Source: Solanum dulcamara
Lineage: Eukaryota; Streptophyta; Magnoliopsida; Solanales; Solanaceae
Direction of reading: 5' to 3'
Assembly: GCF_947179165.1 (NCBI RefSeq)
Contig: NC_077238.1
Coordinates: 38,615,793 to 38,679,792 of the forward strand
DNA: 64,000 nt
The notes under the pieces are model-generated. The model saw nothing but the letters and a program-made list of their open reading frames with translations. It did no database searches and was not told the DNA's origin. This document shows, piece by piece, positions 11,261 to 22,924 of the stretch (its first letter is position 1; every line of letters starts with the position of its first letter). The translations under genes and the position numbers were made by a program.

Positions 11261-12415
11261 ATATGGGTATGTACGGCTATGCTGATATGACTTATGATTT
11301 AGGGCGTTTCCTGTGTTGTGGACGCCTTATCGGCCCACATATATATGTGTCACTGACAACCCTATGTGTTACAATAGCCTTATCGGCTTATGAGTTTTCT
11401 TATTTGTTGATATATTTTGAGTATAACCAGGGGACAGACTATGTGTAGTTGTCCAGGGTAGACAGGGGTGTCCAGTTTAGGCACCCATCATGGCCTATGG
11501 GATTGGGTCATGACAATAATGACTAAGCACAGAGAGGACTTGCAGGTGGGGTTCAGTCAGGTAGCCAAAGTAACTACCATAGGGAAATCTAATAGCAACC
11601 TATAGTCCCTAACTATGTTGCCACTGCAGGTCGCCTTATGTCTTAGCTAGTGGATCTACGTATAGCTCATGATGTTAAGAAAGGTCCTATGATGAAGTAT
11701 AGCTTGGAAAGTAGCCTCCCCCTTCTCGATGTGGTAGTACATTAGATTCCTTGTTATAGCTCGCATGGTTTTAAGTTTTAGTTAATTATCCTATCCCATA
11801 CAAAGGTGTATTCTATAATATGATTTCTTATGTTGGTTAGTGATGCACTGACCATGATTACAATGTCTTAACCATTTTCAAGTTTTACACATGTTCTCAA
11901 GATTATTGGTCATGCATGTCGCGTTCATATTGTTATGTCCTATTACTATTATTCATGCATACTTCTTACATACTTAGTTCATTCCATGTACTAACATATA
12001 CTATTTTTCCTACATTATATCATAATATAAGATCCGATGATTAGGCTCCCTCTCGTGGCTAGAGTCATTTTGATTGTTATCTCTTGCTTTGGTGAGTCAT
12101 CATTTCTTGAAGACGCAACCGATATGATTTTTAATTCTCTTGCATTATTTACTTCTTTTATTGGTTGATCTAGGAATATTTCTTACGCCCCCATCTAGAA
12201 TGAAGTACAGGCATGTTTAGATGTCTATTGAGTTGTATCCCCAAATGTTAGTTCATGTTGCTTTATGCATTTATTTATTGAGACTTATCTTCTGCTTATA
12301 TTTTAGTTACATTTTAAGTTACCATATGTATGTGATAAATTCTAAGAAGATTGGTTGGAGTCCCTTGGTATTCCAATCACCATGTCATGCCTAGATCCTA
12401 GCTTGGGTTTTGAAA

Positions 12416-12613
12416 AACTTGGTATTAGAGCATAAAGTTTAAAGTATCCTAGGGAGTCTAACATACTATATCAAGTAGAGTCGTGTTCATCTGTATGACG
12501 CGCGCCACATCTATGAACAGAAAGCTACAAGGCATTTAGGAAATTCTATTTCTTTCATGAACTTATCGTTTGATAGAGTTTAACTCTAATACTATCTCTT
12601 TGTAATTTTAGAA
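12416..12613 (+). other. Element D 5' leader with primer site
   Basis: The tRNA-iMet primer site TGGTATTAGAGC (12420-12431) has one change from TGGTATCAGAGC. The leader then carries the block CTACAAGGCATTTAGGA, which also occurs in the leader of element I (about 61345), linking the two groups. Confidence 0.82.
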
Positions 12614-13600
12614 TGATGCTTCCACAAAGAAACCCCATCTGAAGGAACACTGAAGAGGAGAAACAAGCTCCAAATAATCCCTTGAATGATCAAGTCTCTC
12701 ATGCAAAATTTTGAGCCACATATCAAGTACTTGCACAACCAGTGGCTGCTAAAGACAACTGAGAGGTAGTTGTTTCTATGAACCAAAATAGGTATACGAC
12801 AGTGACAAGGGTTGTGATTTCATGAGGATGAGTTCCCTAGAGTTTCATGGGCTTAAGGTTGATGAGAATCCACAAGAGTCCTTCGAAGGAAATCATAAGA
12901 TTGTGGAAATTATGGGGATTAGTCTGGTGGAAATGGAGGAGTTAGTTGTGTACCAATTAAAAGGAGTTGCCAGGATTTGGTTTAAGCAATAGAAAGTTGA
13001 GTGGGCTAGAAAAATGGATCTAATTTCTTGGGATGACTTTAAAGAGGTATTTCTTGACCGTTTCTTTTCCCTTGAGATAAGGAAGGCAAATATCCAATAT
13101 TTCATCAACTTGAGACATGGTAATATGATTGTGAGGGAGTATATCCTCAAGTTCACGCAATTTTCAAAGATGCTCCATTTATGGTATCCGACTCAGGAGC
13201 CTGAGTGAGTAAGTTTGTGTCGGGTGTTTTAGACTTTATGTCCAAGTAGTGAAAAATTGCCATCCTAATTAGGGAGATGGATATCTCAAGGCTCATGACC
13301 TATGCCGAGAAAATTAAGGATGAGATACTTAGGGAGAGGGCAAGAGAGTTTAAGAAGGCAAGGACCGATAGTGGTAACTTTTCACACTCTAGGTCCAGAA
13401 GTGGTGTTCATCCTCAATTTCACCAAGTGTATTTGGCAAAAAATTCTTCAAAAACTCTGGCTCCAAGGTTTGATAAATAGAGGGTATCTAACTCTAAGAT
13501 TCAAGAAGGAGCTTTGAGTGGCCAAGTAATTCCTCCATGGAAGAAGTATAGAAGGAACCATAAGGGAGAGTGCTTAGCGGGTTCGAATGCATTCTTTAGG
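12614..13600 (+). pseudogene. Element D gag remnant
   Basis: Likely start ATG 12614 (MLPQRNP-like), quickly broken by stops. Recognisable parts are the core around 12830-13010 (SLEFHGLKVDEN-like across frames), the piece 13014-13208 with WDDFKEVFLDRFF and NLRHGNMIVREYILKF, typical of Ty3/gypsy gag, and 13277-13480 with MTYAEKIKDE. The zinc-knuckle start (FFRCSKG-like) is reached at about 13595, where the sequence jumps into RT. Gag would be the structural particle protein; this copy cannot make one. Confidence 0.85.
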
Positions 13601-14790
13601 TGCAGTAAGGGAATGTGACATTCCAAAGATGACTTTTAGAACTCAGTAAGGTCACTTTGAATGGTTGGTTATTTCTTTTAGACTGATAAATGCTCTTACA
13701 GCTTTTATGGATTTGATGAACTGGGTGTTCAAGCAATATTTGGATATAATTATTATTGTCTTTATCAATGATATTTTGGTCTACTCTCAGAGTGAAGGGG
13801 AATATGAAAATCATTTGAGGATTGTGTTGCAAGTCAACAATGACAATCACTTGTTTGCTAAATTTAGCAAGTGCAAGTTTTTCTTATGGTCGGTTGTAAT
13901 TCTTGGCCATATCATCTCCAAGGAAGGTATTATGGTTGAACCCAAGAAGACGAAAGAGGTTAAGAATTGTCCTAGGCCTTTGTCTCCTTCTGATTTTTGG
14001 AGTTTCTTGGGCTTAGCCAATTATTATAGACAATTTATCAGAGGCTTCTCTTCTTTTGTGTCGCTCTTGACTACTTTGAATATAATGAAGGTAAAATTCT
14101 AATGTCCCAAGACATGTGAAAAAAGTTTTCAAGAGTTGAAGGATAAACTTACTTCTGCCACGGTGTTGACCTTGCCAAAAAGTTTTGGTGGGTTCGTTAT
14201 TTTTTGTGATGCTTCAAGGGTTGATCTTGGTTGCGTTTTAATGCAAAAAGGTAAAGTGATAGCCTATGATTCTAGGAAACTCAAGGTGTATCAAAAAAAT
14301 TATCTCACCCATGACTTGGAGTTAGCGGTGGTGGTTTTTCCCTTGAAAATTTTGAGAAACAATATTTATGGTGTCCAGTTGATGTATTTACCAATCATAA
14401 GAGCTTATAATATGTGTTTAACCAAGAGGAATTGAATCTTCGGCAAAGAAGGTGGCTTGAATTATTAAATGACTATGATATAAGTGTGTTGTACCATCGG
14501 GGTAAGGCTAATGTGGTTACCAATGCTCTTAGTAGGTTATCTATGAATAATATTTCTCATGTAAAGGATGAGAAGAAGGAGTTGGTCCGTGATGTTCACA
14601 GACTAGCTCATTTGCGTCTCCTCTTAGTGATTTTGGAGGAAGGATGTGTTGTTATTAAAAATAGTTCTGAATTATCCCTTGTGGAGGATGTTAAGGAAAA
14701 AGACAATGAGGATACTACCTTGGTTAAGTTGAAGAAAGAGGTTGTCGAAAAAGCCATTTCTGTGTTCTTGATGTTGATGGATTGAGAGAG
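13601..14790 (+). pseudogene. Element D reverse transcriptase (C-terminal part) and RNase H remnant
   Basis: Starts abruptly at the RT block DIPKMTFRTQ. The frame 13665-14102 has the palm motif FINDILVYS (catalytic FIDD changed to FIND) and then FAKFSKCKFF, SKEGIMVEPKK and LGLANYYRQFI. The frame 14136-14435 has the RNase H block [17 protein letters not shown] and YLTHDLELA. The frame 14414-14785 continues through the tether (YDISVLYHRGKANVVTNAL). Protease and RT fingers are absent. Frames change at about 14102 and 14430. Confidence 0.9.
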
Positions 14791-16066
14791 AGGATATTGT
14801 CCGAAGCTTAAAGTTCATAGCATTCTATTCATTCGGGATCAACCAAGATTTATAGAGATTTAAGGGAAGTTTATGGTGGAATGGCATGAAAAAGGATATT
14901 GCGAAGTTTGTGGCTAAATGTCTTAATTGTCAACAAGTGAAGGTTGAGGATCAAAAGCTGGGAGTTTTCGCTCAAGATATTGAGATTCCTACTTGGAAGT
15001 AGGAAGATTTCAATATGGACTTGATTATGGGTTTGCCTCATACTCATAGGCAACATGATTCGATTTAGGTTGTTGTTGATCAAATGACTAAGTCAACATA
15101 TTTTCTTCCCGTTAAGACTTTTTATTCGGCTGGGGATTATGTGAGAATATGTATTCATGATTTGGTAAAGATTCATCGTGTTCCCTTGTCTATTATTAAG
15201 ATCAAGGTATGCAATTTACATCTTAGTTTTGGAGCTCTTTCCAAAAGGTTCTTGGAACTAAAGTTAAGCTATGTACCACTTTCCACCCTCAAATCGATGG
15301 TGAATCCACAAGGACAATTCACATTTTAGAAGGCATATTAAGGAAATGTGTCATTGATTTCAATGAAAGTTGGGATGAGCATCTACCATTGATTGAATTT
15401 GCCTATAATAATAGTTACCATTCTAGTATCCAAATGGAACCATTTAAAGTTTTGTATTGTAGGAGATGTAGGTCTCTGATTGGGTGGTTCAAAGAAGGTG
15501 AAGTTGCATTGATAGGTCCTGAGTTGGTGCACGAGGCTATGGAGAAGGTTAGAATCATTACAGAAAGATTGAAGAGACACTCAAAGTCAACAAAAGTCTT
15601 ATTCGAATGTAATAAGAAGGGAACTTGAGTATGAGGATAATGATTGGGTCTATTTGAAAATTTCCCCCATGAAGGTTGTGATACATTTTGGAAGGAATAA
15701 GAAGCGTAGTCCCTAATATGTAGGCCCGTATAAATTTTTTAAAAGATTTTGCAAGGTGGAATATCAGTTAGATTTGCCTTTGAAATTGGCACGGTGCATC
15801 CCATGTTTCATGTGTCATTATTAAAGAAGTGTATTGGTGATCCTAGCTTGATTGTTCCTTTGGATAAGGTGCGTATGAAGGAGAGTTTGTCTTATGATGA
15901 GGTTTTGGTTGAGATTATAGACTAGCAAGTTCAAAAGTTAAGGAATAAAAAAATTTCATCCATTAAGGTGTTGTGGAGGAATCAAGAGGTTGAAGCTGCT
16001 ACATGAGAGGCTGAAGCAAATATGATGTCACGATACCCTCATCTCTTTCCTACAATTCCAAGTTGA
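14791..16066 (+). pseudogene. Element D integrase and chromodomain remnant
   Basis: Integrase text is recognisable in pieces: the zinc-binding region ending CLNCQQVKVE near 14935; the core start DFNMDLIMGLPHTHRQHDS with DQMTKSTYFLPVK (15084 on); and [15 protein letters not shown] at about 15400. The second catalytic Asp (DRG block) and the Glu region are degraded. The chromodomain (about 15865-16066) reads VLVEIID, stop, QVQKLRNKK, then VLWRNQEVEAAT and SRYPHLFPTIPS before a TGA at 16064-16066. It carries two in-frame stops. Confidence 0.87.
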
Positions 16067-16298
16067 GGTACTAAATTTCTTCCATGATCACTTTTTCAAA
16101 ACCAAATGTCTAAGTTTGTCTCATGGTTTCAGATGTATGCATGTTCATGAAATGGATTTTTAAAAGCTATGATTTAAGTTAAGTTGAAATTTAAATAGTT
16201 TATGCATTTTAAAATTGTGTTGCATTCATGTTGAGTTGTTATGTTTTCCTTTTCTTCCTTACTCATGCAAATGGAGTCCCATTCGAGGACAAATGTTC

Positions 16299-16313
16299 CC
16301 AACGGGGAGATAT
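16299..16313 (+). other. Polypurine tract of element D
   Basis: AACGGGGAGATAT directly precedes the 3' LTR start TGTGAGGTCC at 16314. Confidence 0.85.
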
Positions 16314-18469
16314 TGTGAGGTCCTTGAAATTGGAAGGCTTGAATTTTGAGTTAAAAAGGAAAAGTTGGGAAAAATTGGCCTGAAGCTCGCCTAATGTGAT
16401 AGGTGTCTCGCCCATCGGGTTGGGATACTCGCCCTTTCTTTTCATAAGATCGCAAAAATCATGTGGATGGGAGGTTCAGGAGTTGGAAAGATAGGCGAGT
16501 ACAGAGGGGACTCTATGACTTACCGAGTCATCTAGGCGGGCAACCTTAGCTCGCCCAAAGTTCTAGAAATATTATGGAAAAGGGGTCTTAGGGATGGGAA
16601 AGTTGACAAGGAAGAGGAAGATCGACGACCCACCGAAGGTGTATACTAGCTATGTATAACTCACTGATGGGGTCCGAGGAATCCTCTCAGGGTCGAGAAA
16701 AGTTGGAGAGGCCACAGGGGAGAACCGCGACTCGCTGATAGTGTCTGCGAACATGACGTATCTCGCTCTTTTTCCTTCTTTCAATATTTAGAATGGGCAA
16801 TTTTTTCTTTCTAACTCATTTTAATTCCTAAACTACATCATTTTGACCCTATATCCTAAGAATATATCAACCCAAGCCCTTCAAATTCAATTCATTCACC
16901 CCAAATCACTCCATATCCTCAATTTTTACCCCACAAAGTAGTAGCTTGCTTAATCAGAGTCAAACTTGGATTTGAAAAAAACCAATATTTCTCTATCTAG
17001 AAATCCTCTTCCAAAGATAAACTTCTTCTCTAAGTCAAAAGCTAGGGTTTCAAGGTTCAAGTCTTCAATCTTTATTGCTTGGGCTTGATCAATTGAGGTA
17101 TGTAAGAATTCATCCATTGGTCCCTTCACCCATGGAGTGTCAAGGTTTGTCTCTAAAATTCTATTAATGGACTCTCTTCTGAAAGCCCTAATTTCTCACG
17201 AATTTATATTGGTCTTTTAATAATTGATGTATCTTATGATTATTGATGAATTTATGCATAGTACACATTAGATTGCATGATTTTAACTTGAGTTACATTG
17301 ACCCATGTTATACGTTACTTCAAGTTTATTTCAAGGGTTTTACGATCATGAATTACAAAGGCTTTCAATGAAAATTTATGAACTATGTTTCAATGATATT
17401 TCAAGCAATATATGAAGATTGTGAAAGGTTTTCTCACAACTTATTTTTTAAGAGGTGAAAGGATTTTCTCACCGCCTCATGGATTCTTACTAATCACTCA
17501 TGTAATAAGCGACTCTTATGATTATTTTATGATGATGTTCTGATGATATTTTAAAGAATTCTATTGGAATAATGACTAAGCACCGACAGGACTTTTAGGT
17601 GGGGTTCGGTCAGGTATCCAAAAAATCTACCCAAGGAAATCTTTGTAGCAACCTATAGTCCCCTAACTACATTGCCACCGTAGGTTTCCTTATTCCTAGC
17701 TAGTGGATCCATGTATAGCTCATCATGTTAAAAAAAGATCCTATCAAGAGCCTACCTTGGCAAGTATCCTCCCTCTTCTCGATGTCGAAGTACATCGGAT
17801 TCCATATTATAAATCATATGATCTTAAATGTCGGTTAAAGGTCCTATCCCACATAGATATTTGCTATGATATGATCAGTTATGTTGGTTTCTGATACATT
17901 GACCATGATTACAATGTTTCAACCATTTTCAAGTTTACTCATGTTTTCAAGATTATTGGTCATGCATCTCACGTTCATATTGTTTATGTCCTATAATTGT
18001 TGTTCATGAATACTTCTCACATACTTAGTACATTCTATGCACTAAGGCATACCCTTTTGTGTACATTGTATCATAATGTAGGGAATGATGATCACGCTCC
18101 TCCTATTCATGGCTAGAGTCATTTTGATTGTATATCTTATTTTGGTTAGTCCTCATGTCTTGAGGATGTAACAAATATGATTTTTCACTCTTTTCTTGAC
18201 ATTTACTTCTTTTGTTGGGTGGGCTTGGAACATGTCTTATGCCCCCATCTAGACTAAAGTAGAGGCATGTTTAGATGTCTATTGAGTTATATTTCCAAAT
18301 GTTTGATCATATTTCTTTATGCATTAATTATATTGAGACTTATCTTCTACTTATGTTTTAGTTACATTTCAGGTTACCTTATGTATGTGATGAATGCTAA
18401 GAGGCTTGGTTGGAGTCCCTCGGGGTTCTGATTATCATGTCACGCCTAGGGCCTAGCTTGGGTCATGGA
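16314..18469 (+). repeat. Element D 3' LTR
   Basis: About 2156 bp from TGTGAGGTCC to a degenerate end near GGGTCATGGA. Its second half matches 11516-12415. It contains the empty target of S1 (17569-17573). Near its start (about 16380-16740) are reiterated CTCGCC/GGCGAG motifs, the family-specific block discussed in the findings. Confidence 0.87.
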
Positions 18470-18783
18470 AGGTAGCCTCCCCCTCTAGATGTAGGAGTCA
18501 ACGAATTCCATGTATTAGCTCACATCATCTTATATGTTAGTTAAAGGTCCTATCCCATACCAGTTAAAGCAGGTTATTAGCTCGTATGATAATTATAAGG
18601 TTTTGATTCATTGAACAATGACATAATTATTTTAATGTTTTCATGGTTTTACTTATGTCTTAATATAATAGTATCACATCTCATAATTTATATTGATTAT
18701 GTCCTGTATTGAATGATAATGTAGAGTCCGACGATCACACTCATTCTCTCATTTGTAGCTAGAGCTTGTTATTGAGGTATTTT
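18470..18783 (+). repeat. Element C 5' LTR fragment
   Basis: Matches the interior of C's 3' LTR (about 48780-49070): the GTAGCCTCCCC block, the Y(C/T)GGTTAAAG region and GATCACGCTCAT near the end. It starts abruptly at D's right end and stops abruptly near 18783, where integrase sequence begins. Confidence 0.75.
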
Positions 18784-20000
18784 ATTCATCCGAGTTCCAC
18801 AAAAATGTATCAACATTAGAGAGAAATATATTGGTGGAATGGAATTAAAAGGGATATTTCAGATTTTGTGGATAAGTGCCCAAATTATCAACAAGTGAAA
18901 GTTGATCATCAAAACTCAAGAGGTTTGTCTCAAGACATTGAGCTTCCTACTTTGAACTGGGAAGATTTGAATATTAATTTCATTACTGGTTTTCCTCGTA
19001 CTCATAGGCAACATGACTCTATTTGGGTGATTGTTGACTAGATGAATAAGTAGGCTCATTTTCTTTCTATTAAGACTTCCTTTTCAGTCGAGGAATATGC
19101 TAGATTGTATATGTAGGAGTTGGTTAAGCTTTATGGTATCCATTTTCTATCATCTCGGATTGAGGTACTCAGTTTACATCTATGTTTTGGAGATCTTTCC
19201 AAAAAGGTCTTGGTGCTAAGTAAATCTTAGTACCATTTTTCACCCATAGACGGATAGTTAGGCCCAACATACTATTTAGACATTAGGGGATATGTTGAGA
19301 GTACGCATTATTAATTTTAAAGAAAATTAGGATGATCATTTGCCATTCATAGATTTTGCCTATAATAACAGTTATCACTCTAGCATTGAGATGACCTCAT
19401 TTGAGGTTTTGTATAGTAGGAGGTGTAGATCTCCTATTGTTGGTTCTAGGTAGGTGAAATTTCTTTGATAGGACCTGAGATGGTATTTGAGGCTATGGAT
19501 AAGGTTAGACTCATTAGAGAGAGGTTGAAAATAACCCAAAGCCGACAAAAGCCCTATTCAGATGTGAGAAGAAGAGAACTTAAATTCTAGGCTAATGATT
19601 GGGTTTATTTGAAAATTTTATCCATGAAAGGTGTGATGAATTTTGGAAAGAAAGGGAAGCTAAATCCCTGCTATATTGGCCCATATTGATTTTGAGGCGG
19701 ATTGGTAAGGTGGATTATGAGTTGGATTTGTCTTATGATTTGGCATGTGTCCTTATTGATGAAGTTTATTAGTGATCCTGGTTCCACAGTGCAATTGGAT
19801 ATCATTGACATAAGGGAGATTCTCTCATATGAGTAGGTTCCCTTTGAAATCTTGGACTGGCAAGTTAAAAAGTTGATAAACATGGAACTAACCTTAGTTA
19901 AAGTCTTATGAAGGAATCAATATGTTGAGGGTGTTACATGGGAATCCAAAGACGATATGATGTCCTGATATCCTCATCTTTTTCCTTCTATGTCTAGTTG
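18784..20000 (+). pseudogene. Element C integrase and chromodomain remnant
   Basis: Starts within the integrase zinc-binding region (YWWNGIKRDI then CPNYQQVKVDHQN). It continues with LNINFITGFPRTHRQHDS and IWVIVD, a stop, then AHFLSIKTS. The catalytic Glu appears changed to Gln (AQHT for AERT-like, near 19268). The chromodomain (about 19800-20000) reads VPFEILDWQVKKL and GVTWESKDDMMS, a stop, then YPHLFPSMSS and the terminal TGA at 19998-20000. Everything upstream of integrase is deleted. Confidence 0.87.
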
Positions 20001-20248
20001 AGGTATTCAGTTCCTTCATGATCCAATGAGCCCAAATCATGTGTTTCAATCATTCTATTGCTTTCGTATGCATCCATGTTCATGAATTGAATTTTAAAGT
20101 CATGTATTAGCTTGAGATTAAAGATTTCATATTTTATGCATTTTTGAGATGTTTTCCATTCACGTTGGGATGTTATGTTCCTTTCATATTCCATTCATGC
20201 TAGTTTGAGTCTCATTCGAGGAAAAAAATATTCCCAAAGAGGAGGCAT
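20001..20248 (+). other. Element C 3' untranslated region and polypurine tract
   Basis: Begins with the AGGTATTCAGTTCCTTCATG-like text that follows the pol stop in other copies here (compare 16067 on). It ends with the purine tract AAAGAGGAGGCAT against the LTR start at 20249. Confidence 0.78.
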
Positions 20249-20370
20249 TGTAAGACCCCAGAAGGTGAAAAGTCCTAAAACAAGGATCAAAAGATTAATT
20301 CCCAGAAAAATGTTGCTTAAGGCACCATATGACTTTCATACAGGCCCTAACGGGCCCTGATGAGGACAAT
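20249..20370 (+). repeat. Element C 3' LTR, first part
   Basis: Starts TGTAAGACCCC at 20249 and is cut after 122 bp by element B. It resembles the start of LTR G at 55525 (TGTGAGACCCTAGAAG). Confidence 0.83.
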
Positions 20371-22667
20371 TGCTATGATCCAAGCCTAGGGCCTAGACAC
20401 AACACGGTGAATGAGACACCCAGAGGTACCTCACCCAAGCCTCTTAGCATTTATTTAGCTTTGCATAGGTAATGACATATAAAAACAATAAGAGGAAATA
20501 AAAAGGGGAACGGGACTAAGGGAGAACATCATAGAATAAGGGTCTCCAATGACTTCAAACATTATACATATATGTCTAAACATAACTCTACATATAGACT
20601 TGGTGGGGGCTAAGACATGTCCCTAGCTCACCCACATAATAAATGGAAACAAGTATAATGAAAAGTATCCAAAAGTATTTACATGGCATGAGCTAGAAAA
20701 GAAAGGGGTATTATTCCCGAAATATGGGAACTCACCAAAATGATAACCTTTAACGCAATCTACTAGCCATATGGAGGTGAATGTGGCACAACGCCGGTCC
20801 CTACATGGTGATATCATGTAGGCAAAACAAGTATGCAATAGTACTCTGAATGTACTAAGTATGTAGGTATGCATCAACATTGAAGAGACATTAGAACAGT
20901 GGTAGAGTATGGAACACAGTTCAATGCATGCATGATCAATCAAGTAAATAACTTTTGAAACATTTTTTTTCTTGGGAAAATGACCATAACTAAAATTTAA
21001 GATCATGCAGGCTATTATATGGAATTCAACAAAATCTCTTATGTTGGCAAGGGTAGACTAGTTTTCGGGTAGACTACTTTTCGGGTAGAACTCTATCGAT
21101 TTCATTAATTTTTTTAACTTTAACTTTAAGGGCTATTGTGGATCCACTAGCCTAAGCCTGCAAGGGCTCCTATGTTGGCACATAGTTAATGAGACAAGGG
21201 GTTGCTACTACGATTGCCTTACCAAATTCCACCTCAATGCCCAATTCGATGCTAAGTAAATCTCATATAATTGTTCATTTAATAAGAAGATAATCATTTA
21301 CATAGCTTTAGATCATCAAAACATCAATCGCTAGAATAGCTCATTAAAAACCTTTCTTTGATTCAAATATGTGAGAATTATCCTTATCACATTAAAAACC
21401 CTTCATTTATATCGTTTCATCATTATTTCATTTGATAATACTCCCATTTGATCGTAGATATTTGCTTTCATAAACATTCATTTTGGAGTCAACACTTTAA
21501 ATTCAAACTCCATTGAGGCATAGTAAAATTTGGTGGGTTCTATTTCCTTTAACTTTCAAATCATTTGAATCAGTGCTAGAATGCATGAAAGTAATGCAAT
21601 GCATCAATTAAAACATATTCAAATAACCCACCAATACACTTTAAAATTACTTTCATGCCTTCATACAAGGACCGTTGATGAATCTTCCATTTTATGTAAA
21701 TAAGAGTCAATATAAGCTAAGATAGATACATAAACTTCAAATATTCAAGAATCTACATTTGGAATCATAGTACAAAAACTCATAAAGATTCACCATTTAA
21801 AATTTGACTTGCTAGGTTAGGAAAATACTTAGACTTCATGGGCAAAAGAATCCATGAATGAGACCCACATGCCTTGGGGAATAAATCCCTAATGTAACTT
21901 TGAGAATTAAGAGTTGAAGATTTTTGAAGTGGAGCACTAGACTTGGAAAATGAAACCCTTGGGAGAACTTGAGAGGAGGAAATTTTGTTTTTGAGTCTAA
22001 GTGTGAGAATGAGGGATTGGAATAGCTTAGGGTCCTTAGATACGTTCAATTCAGTCCCCAAAATGACCACACTTTGATGAAAAATACATAAAAAGACTAA
22101 AATACCCTTTAAAAAGCTGAACCAGATAGACCCTATGAGTCATTCTTAAAACTCGTAGAAGGGTCGACGAGTAGTAGGAATGACTTGTCCTGCATGGTTT
22201 TGGGAATACCCTAAGGACTAGCCATTAGGACTTTCTCTACTAGTAGTCTCTACAAGTCGTAGACACTTTTATGATTCATAAAAGTGACTCGTCTTGCAGG
22301 GTCTGAGAACCCCTGAAGACTTAGTCTCTGAACTCCCTCTATGGCTTATTTCTACGAGTAATAGACTTGACAATGAGTCATAGACTTGAGTAGTCCTACA
22401 GGGTTTTGTAAACTTGCAATTCCATGCCTCTGAAGTTTTTTGACGATTCATTTCTATGACTCGTCTAAACTACTACTAGTCGTAACATTGACTCGTAGAC
22501 TTTCTTTTTCCCTTAGTAAAATTTTAGGCCTCTTCCTCAACCCTACAAGTCACTTCTATGACTCATAGGAGTTTCTATGACTCGTAGACTAAGTAGTAGG
22601 AGCTCATTCAATCCATTTTCTAGAATTTTCTCCTTCATTTCGACTCTTCAATATATGGGGTATTACA
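20371..22667 (-). repeat. Element B 3' LTR
   Basis: 2297 bp, minus-strand start TGTAATACCCC at 22667 and end near 20371. It matches 45077-47273 along its length. About 22130-22620 is rich in the inverted pair GACTCGTAG and CTACGAGTC, the family-specific motif block of this LTR. Confidence 0.9.
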
Positions 22668-22683
22668 ATATCTCCCCCTTGAA
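22668..22683 (-). other. Polypurine tract of element B
   Basis: On the minus strand TTCAAGGGGGAGATAT abuts the LTR start TGTAATACCCC. Confidence 0.9.
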
Positions 22684-22924
22684 AACATTCATCCTCGAAT
22701 GATATTTAAGAAGGATAGAAGGGACATGCCTACCAACCCAACATGAATACAATGATACTTTGAAATGCATAGAACATGAGATCTTTAAACTTAGCATAAA
22801 AAAATGAATCTAAAATTGAACTTCATGAAAATGTATGCATATGAAAGACTTAAGGAAATCTAAAATGTAGGAGTACTAAACAATTCATGAATAGCTTAGT
22901 ACCTTAGGCTTTAGTAGAATGAAA

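Larger units (their letters stand above)
8909..11515 (+). mobile_element. Solo LTR S1 with perfect 5-bp target duplication
   Basis: 2607 bp beginning TGTTACACCCC and ending GGTCATGACA, flanked on both sides by ATAAT (8904-8908 and 11516-11520). The uninterrupted target is visible in the other LTR of element D at 17569-17573 (GGAATAATGACTAAG). This proves insertion into D's LTR followed by loss of the interior, leaving one LTR. It belongs to the same family as S2, S3, H and I. It holds no gene; long open stretches such as 9185-9673 on the minus strand are chance. Confidence 0.96.
8870..12415 (+). repeat. Element D 5' LTR remnant, interrupted by solo LTR S1
   Basis: The pieces 8870-8908 and 11516-12415 align with 17533-18469 of the 3' LTR. 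They carry the shared text around GACTAAGCAC and the run up to the primer site. About 1.2 kb of the LTR start is missing at the breakpoint with element A. Its end just before the primer site is degenerate (TTGAAA instead of a clean CA). Confidence 0.82.
8870..18469 (+). mobile_element. Element D: decayed Tekay-type chromovirus, plus strand
   Basis: Order: 5' LTR remnant (8870-8908 plus 11516-12415, split by solo LTR S1), primer site 12420-12431, gag, RT-RNase H, integrase, chromodomain, polypurine tract, and 3' LTR 16314-18469. Protease and the N-terminal half of RT are deleted near 13600. The interior is only about 3.9 kb, short for this clade. The right end runs directly into LTR sequence of element C, so D probably inserted into C's 5' LTR. 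No target duplication can be checked because the left end is lost. Confidence 0.85.
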
